The position numbers and the translations under genes are program-made. From Kiritimatiellia bacterium (GTDB taxonomy: Bacteria > Verrucomicrobiota > Kiritimatiellia > RFP12 > UBA1067): 7,562 bases of DNA. Under the pieces are notes generated by a model, which was given only the letters and a program-made list of their open reading frames with translations, did not search any database and had not been told where the DNA came from. Positions 1-5,441 of the stretch are shown here, one piece after another. Location of the stretch: contig JAGBFY010000051.1 in assembly GCA_017936245.1 (NCBI GenBank), forward strand, positions 1 to 7,562, written 5' to 3'. Positions within the stretch are counted from its first letter, which is position 1, and every line of letters starts with the position of its first letter.

Positions 1-428
1 AGGCGGCCAAGCCGATCCACGGGTTCTGCTCAGGGGTTGGCACAGGCGGAACACTGAGCGGAATCGGCGAGGTCCTGAAAGCGCAGAACCCCGGAATCGA
101 GATCTGGGCAGTGGAACCGCAGAACGCCGCCATCCTTGCCGGAGGAACGGTTGGAACCCACCTTCAGATGGGCATCGGCGACGGACTCATTCCGGACAAT
201 CTCAACACACAGATATATTCGCACATCTGCGTAGTCACGGACGAAGAGGCGTTGAAATGCGCACGTGACCTCGCCCGCCTGGAAGGTCTTCTCGCAGGCA
301 TCTCCGGCGGCACGAACGTTTTCGCAGCGCTTAAGCTCGCAAAGCGGCTCGGCCCCGGCAAGACGGTCGTAACGATCCTTCCCGACACAGTCGAGCGTTA
401 CTTCTCCACTCCCCTTTTCTCGGAATGA
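1..428 (+). CDS. cysK: cysteine synthase (O-acetylserine sulfhydrylase), C-terminal part
   Basis: A PLP enzyme that makes L-cysteine from O-acetylserine and sulfide in the cytoplasm. The gene is cut by the left edge: the frame is open from base 3 and gives 141 residues, a little under half of the usual ~300-residue enzyme. Seen directly: the PLP-phosphate-binding glycine loop (GVGTGGTLSG, visible residues 11-20), the stretch leading to GISGGTNVFAALKLAKR, and the C-terminal block ILPDTVERYFSTPLF. These match the fold-type II cysteine synthase family. The family usually has GISSGA and P-D/S-x-GERYLST, so the Gly to Val change in DTVERYF is slightly unusual. A cystathionine beta-synthase of the short type is possible but less likely, because the protein ends right after the catalytic domain. 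The TGA stop overlaps the ATG of the next gene (ATGA at 425-428), which suggests translational coupling. Confidence 0.9.
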   Translation, partial: AAKPIHGFCSGVGTGGTLSGIGEVLKAQNPGIEIWAVEPQNAAILAGGTVGTHLQMGIGDGLIPDNLNTQIYSHICVVTDEEALKCARDLARLEGLLAGISGGTNVFAALKLAKRLGPGKTVVTILPDTVERYFSTPLFSE

Positions 429-1159
429 CCGCAATGGGCAAAAACACATTTCTGATTGCAGGTGCGGCCCTTCTTGCAGGTGTCGCCATCGGATGGACGG
501 TCAAGCCGGCGCCGACGGAAAACATCACCGCCGAAGTGCATGATTCCGGGTTTAAAAGGAAAAAACGCGTGGCCGACTCATCGACACGCGTAAAAATCGC
601 AACAACAGTTGTCACAAATGTTGTGCAGAGCACCGTGACAAACACCGTCGAGGTCGCGGAAAACCGTCCTCGCGGCCCCGGCGATTTCATGGCGGATCTT
701 GAAAGGATGAAAAAGGATGAGCCTGAAAGATACGCGACCATGACCAACCGCATGGCGCAGTTCCGCAACAGGATGACGCAACGCACCGAGAACAAGCTGG
801 ATACGCTCGCATCCATCGACACCAGAGGCTGGAGCAAAAGCCAGATTGCAACCCACGAGAAATATCAGGATCTGATCGCAAAACGCGCCGAGCTGATGGA
901 GATCATCCGCCATGATAGCGGCGCTACAAAGGAAGAGCGGGATGCCGCATTCGGCGAACTTCGTAAACTTGGCCGCGATCTTCATGAAACAAGCGCCAAA
1001 GAACGCAACACTCTTCTCGACAAAACCTTTCAGGAACTGGGATACAGCAGTTCCGATGCAAGGGAAATCCGCGAAACGATCAAAACGATATACTCCACCA
1101 CCGAAGAATGGGGTGGTCACCGTGGTCGCGGCGGACGCCACGGCCACGGACGCAGATAG
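425..1159 (+). CDS. membrane-anchored helical protein of unknown function with a Gly/His/Arg-rich tail
   Basis: A 244-residue protein whose family I do not recognise. Residues 7-26 form one hydrophobic Ala/Gly/Leu segment behind a Lys, which could be an uncleaved signal anchor with the rest outside the membrane. A basic patch (KRKKR, 44-48) and a Thr/Val/Asn-rich linker (TTVVTNVVQSTVTNTVEV, 60-77) follow. The body, about 88-225, is very charged and probably long alpha-helices. The last 16 residues (229-244) are almost only Gly, His and Arg, with four His that could bind metal or nucleic acid. The layout loosely resembles CpxP/Spy-like or metal-sensor periplasmic helical proteins, but no LTxxQ motif is visible, so no function is claimed. 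The ATG at 425 overlaps the cysK stop. A second in-frame ATG at 434 has a GGA nine bases upstream and may be the true start (241 residues). The gene ends 18 bases from the convergent dxr stop. Confidence 0.75.
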   Translation: MTAMGKNTFLIAGAALLAGVAIGWTVKPAPTENITAEVHDSGFKRKKRVADSSTRVKIATTVVTNVVQSTVTNTVEVAENRPRGPGDFMADLERMKKDEPERYATMTNRMAQFRNRMTQRTENKLDTLASIDTRGWSKSQIATHEKYQDLIAKRAELMEIIRHDSGATKEERDAAFGELRKLGRDLHETSAKERNTLLDKTFQELGYSSSDAREIRETIKTIYSTTEEWGGHRGRGGRHGHGRR

Positions 1160-1200
1160 GCTCGCTTATCCGCGAGCTTACCAGGCACCAGCAAGCTCGC
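1157..1200. terminator. bidirectional hairpin between convergent stops, with an alternative stem
   Basis: GCTCGC (1160-1165) and GCGAGC (1172-1177) are perfect complements around a 6-base loop. The stem extends through the two stop codons (TAG at 1157-1159, and the TAA of dxr read from 1180-1178) with one G-T pair. The second arm, extended as GCGAGCTT (1172-1179), can instead pair perfectly with AAGCTCGC at 1193-1200. There is no T run on either side, so this is not a classical intrinsic terminator. Its place, filling the gap between converging genes, suggests 3'-end formation or RNA stability for both transcripts. Confidence 0.45.
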
Positions 1201-2251
1201 GGGCTGTACGATCGGCCTCAAGCACGGCTTCCACTGAATCACATGGGATTTCCGGCGCTCGCTCCACGATATCGGCAACCAGCTTGATGATATCGGTATA
1301 GCGGATATCTCCATCAAGGAAACGGGATACCGCTATCTCGTCTGCCGCACTCAGAACCGCTGTACGGGTGCCACCCGCCCTTTCCGCATCGCGCACTAGC
1401 CGCAAAGCTGGGAAACGGTTTTCATCCGGCGCACGGAATGTGAGAGATGCCAACGCCGACAGGTCAAGTTTCGCGCGCTCTGCTGGCAAACGGCGCGGCC
1501 ACGTTAACGCATACTGTATCGGCACGCGCATATCCGGCGGCGAAAGCTGCGCAAGAGTGGCTCCATCCGTGAACTCGACTAGCGAATGGACTATCGATTC
1601 CGGATGCACGACCACATCGATCCGATCCATCGGAACATCAAAAAGCCAACGGGCCTCGATTATCTCAAAACCCTTGTTCATCATGGTGGATGAATCCACC
1701 GTGACCTTTCGTCCCATATCCCAACGCGGATGCCTCAACGCCTGCTCAGGCGTCACATCATCAAGATTTTCGGGCGCGTCAAGGAACGGACCTCCACTCG
1801 CCGTAAGCACGAGACGCGAAACTTCACGCGGAATGTCAATCCCTTGAAGACACTGGAAGATCGCAGAATGCTCAGAATCGACCGGCAGAAGGCGCACTTT
1901 CGCGGCGGCGGCCTCTCGCGTGACAAATTCGCCCGCGGCGACAAGCACCTCTTTCGTGGCAAGGGCGACATCCATTCCCTTACGGATGGCGGCAAGGGTG
2001 GGCTTGAGCCCGGAAAGGCCGACCGTTGCCACAAGAACGACATCTGCATCGTTCTCTTCAACGGCGCGGAGCGCTCCATCCTCCCCTGAATAGACCTTTG
2101 CCCCGAACTCCTTGCCAATAAGTTCAGCGGCGGCGAGGTTGTTCCTCACCGCCAGCGCAACGACCTTGAACTCATCTGGATGAGTGCGCACCACGTCGCA
2201 CGCACTCGTACCGATGGATCCGGTCGCACCAAGCAGAATGATCCGCTTCAA
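1178..2251 (-). CDS. dxr: 1-deoxy-D-xylulose 5-phosphate reductoisomerase
   Basis: Cytoplasmic enzyme that rearranges and reduces 1-deoxy-D-xylulose 5-phosphate to 2-C-methyl-D-erythritol 4-phosphate with NADPH, the committed step of the MEP isoprenoid pathway and the target of fosmidomycin. The 357 residues show the whole family pattern: NADPH loop GATGSIG (8-14), metal ligands Asp125 and Glu127 in DSEHS, Ser152 in SGGPF, His174 and Trp177 in RHPRW, Ser187, then Asn192, Lys193 and the third metal ligand Glu196 in DSSTMMNKGFE, and HPESIVHS (216-223). Spacing from His174 to Ser187 to Asn192 equals that of the E. coli enzyme (209, 222, 227). It is about 40 residues shorter than E. coli Dxr, mostly at the C-terminus. 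Two family positions differ: LATKE where LANKE is usual, and SAADE where NAANE is usual. The start is TTG with GAGGG (2263-2259) seven bases upstream; no in-frame ATG or GTG lies closer. It follows the TIM-barrel gene by 19 bases, probably in one operon. Confidence 0.96.
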   Translation of the reverse strand: MKRIILLGATGSIGTSACDVVRTHPDEFKVVALAVRNNLAAAELIGKEFGAKVYSGEDGALRAVEENDADVVLVATVGLSGLKPTLAAIRKGMDVALATKEVLVAAGEFVTREAAAAKVRLLPVDSEHSAIFQCLQGIDIPREVSRLVLTASGGPFLDAPENLDDVTPEQALRHPRWDMGRKVTVDSSTMMNKGFEIIEARWLFDVPMDRIDVVVHPESIVHSLVEFTDGATLAQLSPPDMRVPIQYALTWPRRLPAERAKLDLSALASLTFRAPDENRFPALRLVRDAERAGGTRTAVLSAADEIAVSRFLDGDIRYTDIIKLVADIVERAPEIPCDSVEAVLEADRTARELAGAW

Positions 2252-2258
2252 CGAACCG

Positions 2259-2263
2259 CCCTC
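2259..2263 (-). promoter_or_regulatory. ribosome binding site deciding the TTG start of dxr
   Basis: GAGGG on the minus strand, seven bases before the TTG at 2251-2249. It lies between the stop of the upstream gene and dxr. It supports the TTG as the start, and the protein then begins MKRIILLGATGSIG, with the nucleotide-binding loop at the place usual for the family. Confidence 0.6.
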
Positions 2264-2270
2264 ACGGACT

Positions 2271-3176
2271 TCAGCATCCGGCCGCCTTCATCAAACCCTT
2301 GAAGTAACCGATGGACTCGGCGACCTCCTCGGCCTTGATGCCGGGCTTTTCACCCTTGGGCGGGAAGGACTCGTATTCGAGCGAGCAGACTCCGGTGTAG
2401 CCGACTTCGACAAGCGCCTTCACGATCGCCCACATATCCATATCACCGCGCGGCATCGGCATGGCACGGTTCTTGACGGGATCGAACTTGACGTTCTTGA
2501 TGTGCATGTCGTAGATGCGCGTGTGGAACTTGCGGATCGACGCGACGGGATCCGCCTTTGCGCGGAAGTCGTGGCCGACATCGAGACAAAGCCCCATGCG
2601 CACATCGAGATCCTTGACCATATTCCAGGAAGTCTCGCCGGTGGGGAAAAGATACGGAATGTCCGGACCGTGGTTGTGGATGGCGTAACGTACATCATAC
2701 TCCTTGCAGAGGCCGCTGATGTATTCGCAGAGAGCGCGGGATTCATAACGCGTCTTCTTGCCGTTGATCATCTTGTACTCGAAAGGCACACCGACGATCG
2801 TGTTCACGCCGACCCGCTTTGCGAAATCGAAATACGTGCGAACTTTATCCTTCTGGGCAAGATCCATGTAGATGGGGCCTATACCATATCCTGTCACGCC
2901 ATGGTCGGTGCACTTCTGCTTGAACGTGGCGATATCGGCATCAGTGGCCTCGAATGGAAGGTGGAAATTCTTGATGCAGAGATAGTTCACATCGAGACGC
3001 TTCAGAAGAGCAAGCGTGTCATCGGTCGAAAGCCTGTTGCACGAATATCCGGCCATGCCAAGCTTGAAGTTGACCTTCCCGCACTTGGCGCAGGAACCGT
3101 TTTTCGAAATGGACTGACACCCTGCCGCCGCAAGCGCGAGCGAGGTTGTTGCGAAGAAATTACGACGTGTAATCAT
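2271..3176 (-). CDS. Tat-exported lipoprotein with sugar phosphate isomerase/epimerase TIM barrel
   Basis: A 301-residue protein of the xylose-isomerase-like TIM-barrel superfamily (AP endonuclease 2 type, PF01261). Members isomerise or epimerise sugars and inositols, or act as dehydratases, using a bound divalent metal. The N-terminus reads MITRRNFFATTSLALAAAGC: a twin-arginine motif, a hydrophobic stretch and a lipobox ending at Cys20, so it is probably folded and loaded with metal in the cytoplasm, exported by Tat and lipid-anchored. Barrel motifs: HNHG (167-170), CLDVGHD (197-203), DMHIKN (223-228) and SLEYE (265-269), with Asp199, His225 and Glu267 the likely metal ligands. A CAKC pair lies at 29-32. 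The start is set at the ATG 3176-3174 because AAGGAG stands nine bases upstream and the Tat signal then begins correctly; an upstream GTG/TTG-type extension (to 3209) would spoil the signal and start inside the 5' leader. Substrate is not predictable from sequence. Likely co-transcribed with dxr. Confidence 0.88.
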   Translation of the reverse strand: MITRRNFFATTSLALAAAGCQSISKNGSCAKCGKVNFKLGMAGYSCNRLSTDDTLALLKRLDVNYLCIKNFHLPFEATDADIATFKQKCTDHGVTGYGIGPIYMDLAQKDKVRTYFDFAKRVGVNTIVGVPFEYKMINGKKTRYESRALCEYISGLCKEYDVRYAIHNHGPDIPYLFPTGETSWNMVKDLDVRMGLCLDVGHDFRAKADPVASIRKFHTRIYDMHIKNVKFDPVKNRAMPMPRGDMDMWAIVKALVEVGYTGVCSLEYESFPPKGEKPGIKAEEVAESIGYFKGLMKAAGC

Positions 3177-3185
3177 TAGTGAATG

Positions 3186-3191
3186 CTCCTT
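3186..3191 (-). promoter_or_regulatory. ribosome binding site of the TIM-barrel lipoprotein gene
   Basis: AAGGAG on the minus strand, nine bases before the ATG at 3176-3174. It decides the start in favour of MITRRNF and against a longer reading to 3209. Confidence 0.75.
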
Positions 3192-3210
3192 GTATAAAAA
3201 TGATGCCAAA

Positions 3211-3239
3211 ATTATACCCTATTTCACACACGAAATCAA
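3211..3239 (-). promoter_or_regulatory. sigma70-type promoter for the TIM-barrel/dxr operon
   Basis: Read on the minus strand, TTGATT (3239-3234) and a perfect TATAAT (3216-3211) are separated by exactly 17 bases. Transcription would start near 3204, giving a leader of about 28 bases that carries the AAGGAG site. The surroundings are AT-rich, unlike the coding regions. Confidence 0.75.
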
Positions 3240-3275
3240 CAAATGCCAACACAAACGCCAACCTTTGAAGCCACT

Positions 3276-3313
3276 AAAAAAAAGCTGTTCTTATGCGTAG
3301 AGCCATCGCATAA
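3276..3313 (-). terminator. hairpin followed by U8, downstream of the minus-strand remnant
   Basis: On the minus strand a perfect 7-bp stem (TTATGCG and CGCATAA, plus coordinates 3291-3297 and 3307-3313) with a 9-base loop is followed, seven bases later, by eight T (3283-3276). The 7-base gap between stem and T run is longer than in a standard intrinsic terminator, which lowers confidence. It begins 8 bases after the stop of the remnant at 3321 and lies before the next promoter, the right place to end that gene. Confidence 0.4.
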
Positions 3314-3320
3314 CTCGAAA

Positions 3321-3638
3321 CTACACATAACCGTGCGGACAAAATCCTATCCCATCCATTTGCCGTAACCCCACCCGTACAACGCGCAGCTTGCGCGTTG
3401 CCTTTTGAAGGGTCCCTCCAAGAATCCGATCATGCCCAATCTCCGACTGCTTCTGCCATACGGCATCCATGAACACCTCAGCGCCTACGCGGTTCGCGAT
3501 CTTGAGCCAGATGCGACGATCCGCATCGGGATTCTTCGTAGAGAACGATGCAATAGCCTCATTGACGGCGACGCGGACAGGGTCGAAGTCTCCTCCCCAT
3601 TTTGCCAAGCGCCAAGCCTTGAAGTAGGCGGCAGGGTT
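3321..3638 (-). pseudogene. C-terminal remnant of an unrecognised protein gene
   Basis: The minus-strand frame is open for 105 codons from 3638 to a TAG at 3321-3323, preceded directly by a TAA at 3641-3639. There is no ATG at its head; the first possible start is a TTG at 3608, which would begin inside a protein-like stretch. The translation reads like a real protein body: NPAAYFKAWRLAKWGGDFDP, then VRVAVNEAIASFSTKN, PDADRRIWLKIANRVGAEVF and MDAVWQKQSEIGHDRILGG, after which it becomes arginine-rich over a palindrome and less protein-like. It looks like the C-terminal part of a conserved protein whose 5' part was lost or replaced by the repeat array and ATPase cassette next to it. I cannot name the family. 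An alternative is a small intact gene starting at TTG 3608 (95 aa); I consider the remnant more likely. Confidence 0.5.
3380..3400. repeat. 9-bp perfect palindrome, REP-like stem-loop
   Basis: CAACGCGCA (3380-3388) and TGCGCGTTG (3392-3400) are perfect complements around a 3-base loop. It is followed on the plus strand by CCTTTT. It lies in the last third of the minus-strand remnant, where the reading becomes arginine-rich. It could be a REP-type dispersed palindrome or a weak plus-strand terminator; a single copy is seen in this window. Confidence 0.5.
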
Positions 3639-3649
3639 TTAGAAAGTAA

Positions 3650-3737
3650 TACCTTTGTTTTTCGTCCAAAACCATACTTTTTTACCTTCGTTTTTCGGCT
3701 AAAATGGCGATGTTTTACCTTCGTTTTTCGGCTGAAC
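3650..3737 (+). repeat. three 22-bp motifs at an exact 33-bp period upstream of the ATPase gene
   Basis: Three copies start at 3650, 3683 and 3716. The consensus begins TACCTTCGTTTTTCGGCT and runs on AAAA. Copy 1 differs from copy 2 at three positions and copy 3 differs from copy 2 at two. The two 11-base spacers differ but both end in TTT. The 33-bp period is three DNA turns, so the motifs face the same side of the helix. Copy 3 ends two bases before the -35 box of the ATPase promoter. This geometry is that of a regulator-binding array (operator or activator sites, iteron-like). Read as protein, the array repeats TFVFR every 11 residues, which explains why frames stay open through it; I take this as a by-product of the period. 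Confidence 0.85.
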
Positions 3738-3739
3738 AC

Positions 3740-3768
3740 TTGCATTTACAACCGAATTCTGTTAAAAT
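3740..3768 (+). promoter_or_regulatory. sigma70-type promoter of the ATPase gene
   Basis: TTGCAT (3740-3745) and TAAAAT (3763-3768) are separated by exactly 17 bases. A start of transcription near 3775 gives a leader of about 20 bases with AAAGGA at 3782-3787. The repeat array ends two bases upstream of the -35 box, so a protein bound there would touch RNA polymerase. Confidence 0.7.
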
Positions 3769-3794
3769 CGAGCGCAAAAACAAAGGATTTTCTT

Positions 3795-5126
3795 ATGTAC
3801 ATACCAAGAAACATTGATTCCGCCTTAATTGAATGGAAGAACGACCCATTTCGCAAACCGATGCTTCTACGTGGTGCGAGGCAAAGTGGCAAAACTACTG
3901 CAATCCGGAACTTCGCCAAGCAATTTGATTCCTTTGTCGAGCTGAACTTCGAAAAGGACGACCGGCTCTTTGCTGCATTTGAAAATGACCTCAATGTCCA
4001 CCGCATTCTGCGACAGATAGAAGCTATCCTCCGCAAGAAAATTACGCCAGGAAAAACGCTTCTGTTCCTTGACGAGATTCAACTCTGCCCTCGGGCCATC
4101 TCTGCACTTCGCTACTTCTACGAAGACATGCCGGAACTTCATGTCGTCGCCACAGGATCTCTCCTTGAATTCGTATTCACGAAGCTTAAAGACTTTGGTG
4201 TAGGCAGAATACGCAACACATTCATCTATCCATTTTCATTCACCGAATTCGCGGAAGCTATTGGCGATGGGATACTGATTGAGCATATGCGCGAAGCGAC
4301 ATTTTCAAATCCTCTTTCAGAAACTGACCACGTCATGCTGCTCGAACTCCTCAAGACATACATCATCGTAGGAGGCATGCCAGCCGCAGTAAACGCCTAC
4401 GCCAAAACACAAAGTTTCCTTACTGTGCAGCGGATGCACCAAGACATCATGACATCACTCAAGGCAGACTTCGGCAAGTATGACGAAAAAGTCCCTGCCG
4501 AACGAATCCGAAACGCTCTTTCCTCCATAATCTCTCAGACTGGCGGCAAGTTCATCTATACGAATTCAGATCTTCAGCTATCCTACAAACAGGCTAAAGA
4601 GTCAACCGAACTTCTCGAACTATCCAAGCTTGTCGTGAAGATTAAGTCATGCCATGCCAACGGCATCCCGCTTGGAGGCGACATCAATCCAAAGTCCAAC
4701 AAGTTTATCCTTTTGGATACGGGGCTTTATCTGCACGAGTGCGACCTCAATATAGCCGATTTAGTTTCAAAATCCCCTGCCGATTTCATAAACAGCGGAA
4801 AACTCGCGAAAATACTGATTGGCCTTGAACTGCAAAAGTCTACAGACGCATTCACGGACGGTTCACTCTTCTATTGGCATAGAGAGGCGGCCAACTCAAC
4901 CGCCGAGGTTGACTATCTCATGCAACATAACGGAGCAGTCCTGCCCATAGAAGTCAAGGCAGGCACGCGAGGAGCTATGAAGAGCCTCCACCTGCTTATG
5001 AAAGAAAAAGGGATTGCTTTAGGGATTCGCACATCACAAGAGAACCTTGGAAGGATTGACAATATCCGTATCATCCCGCATTACATGATAGGCGAATGGA
5101 AGCGGCTACTTGCCGATATTCACTGA
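3795..5126 (+). CDS. AAA_14/DUF4143-family ATPase
   Basis: A 443-residue protein, usual length for this family of P-loop ATPases (AAA_14, PF13173, followed by DUF4143, PF13635). N-terminal ATPase: Walker A GARQSGKTT (27-35), Walker B LLFLDEIQ (89-96) with Asp93 and Glu94, a sensor-like ATGS (119-122), then GRIRNTFIYPFSFTEF (137-152), a family hallmark. The C-terminal domain ends in WHREA, EVDYL (371-375) and PIEVKAG (384-390), an E-V-D...E-V-K pattern like a PD-(D/E)XK nuclease core. The biological role of the family is not settled; it is often present in many copies per genome. The start is the ATG at 3795 because AAAGGA lies seven bases upstream and a good promoter before that; the frame stays open back to 3405 only through the repeats and the opposite-strand remnant. 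The gene is visibly AT-richer than its neighbours, a sign of transfer. No partner gene is next to it. Confidence 0.92.
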   Translation: MYIPRNIDSALIEWKNDPFRKPMLLRGARQSGKTTAIRNFAKQFDSFVELNFEKDDRLFAAFENDLNVHRILRQIEAILRKKITPGKTLLFLDEIQLCPRAISALRYFYEDMPELHVVATGSLLEFVFTKLKDFGVGRIRNTFIYPFSFTEFAEAIGDGILIEHMREATFSNPLSETDHVMLLELLKTYIIVGGMPAAVNAYAKTQSFLTVQRMHQDIMTSLKADFGKYDEKVPAERIRNALSSIISQTGGKFIYTNSDLQLSYKQAKESTELLELSKLVVKIKSCHANGIPLGGDINPKSNKFILLDTGLYLHECDLNIADLVSKSPADFINSGKLAKILIGLELQKSTDAFTDGSLFYWHREAANSTAEVDYLMQHNGAVLPIEVKAGTRGAMKSLHLLMKEKGIALGIRTSQENLGRIDNIRIIPHYMIGEWKRLLADIH

Positions 5127-5131
5127 ATAGG

Positions 5132-5219
5132 ACAACTCCCCCACCCACCAACTCCTCCACTTTAACATCCTCCAACTCCAACTAAACCTTCACTTCAAGC
5201 AACCATATCTCTCAAAACC
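5132..5219 (+). terminator. C-rich, G-free tract: candidate Rho-loading site behind the ATPase gene
   Basis: Directly after the ATPase stop, 88 bases contain about 40 C and a single G (counted by eye). Such unstructured C-over-G tracts of 70-90 bases rich in YC steps are the hallmark of Rho utilisation sites. No hairpin with a T run is seen after the gene, so Rho-dependent termination is the more likely way for this transcript to end. Inference only. Confidence 0.45.
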
Positions 5220-5441
5220 GCCACCTGTTCACCAAAGATTTTCACCATCGCATGTAGGATCCCCACAGATTCCCATTCAAACTGCAATATTTCACAAAAC
5301 GACCTGATTCACGAGCGAAATTCTCACTCTTTTCAGGGTCCCACCCCAGTTATTCCCGTTCGCAGCACTTCCCCGCATCGGACTTCGTGCTCCCACGTCC
5401 GAATTCGCCACGCTCATTGTGCCGCCGATGTAGGATGTCGA
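5220..5441. other. intergenic region between convergent genes, with a short open frame
   Basis: No convincing gene. A minus-strand frame of 41 codons (ATG 5417, stop 5292-5294) reads MSVANSDVGARSPMRG, then SAANGNNWGGTLKRVRISLV, and ends NQVVL; it is in phase with the end of the glycoside hydrolase gene across its TGA. A weak inverted repeat TCGGAC/GTCCGA (5378-5383, 5397-5402) lies downstream of the hydrolase but has no T run. A 9-base word ATGTAGGAT occurs at 5252-5260 and 5428-5436. The stretch could be leftover coding sequence of a lost gene. Confidence 0.35.

Noticed and set aside
578..1147. 189-codon minus-strand frame opposite the membrane protein
   Set aside because: The plus-strand frame has a membrane segment, helical charge pattern and overlap with cysK; the minus frame has none of these.
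2184..3179. 331-codon open frame on the plus strand
   Set aside because: Antisense to the Tat lipoprotein gene and the dxr start. It has no start signal and no recognisable family, while the minus strand has motifs, promoter and ribosome binding site.
3177..3209. 11-residue longer start of the TIM-barrel lipoprotein
   Set aside because: It would put residues before the twin-arginine motif and start within a few bases of the predicted transcription start. The ATG at 3176 has AAGGAG at good spacing.
3650..3737. The 33-bp-phased repeats as a CRISPR array
   Set aside because: Spacers are only 11 bases and T-ended, there are three imperfect copies, and no cas gene is near. The location at a promoter fits protein-binding sites better.
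3405..3794. 130-residue N-terminal extension of the ATPase
   Set aside because: It runs through the opposite-strand remnant, the 33-bp repeats and the promoter. The family normally begins close to MYIPRNI, and AAAGGA precedes that ATG.
5117..5129. TATTCA-C-TGAATA palindrome over the ATPase stop
   Set aside because: A one-base centre cannot form a hairpin loop, and a 6-bp AT-rich match is expected by chance.
5252..5436. Two copies of ATGTAGGAT, 176 bases apart, as target-site duplications
   Set aside because: Nine bases may be chance, nothing mobile is recognisable between them, and the interval does not enclose the ATPase cassette.
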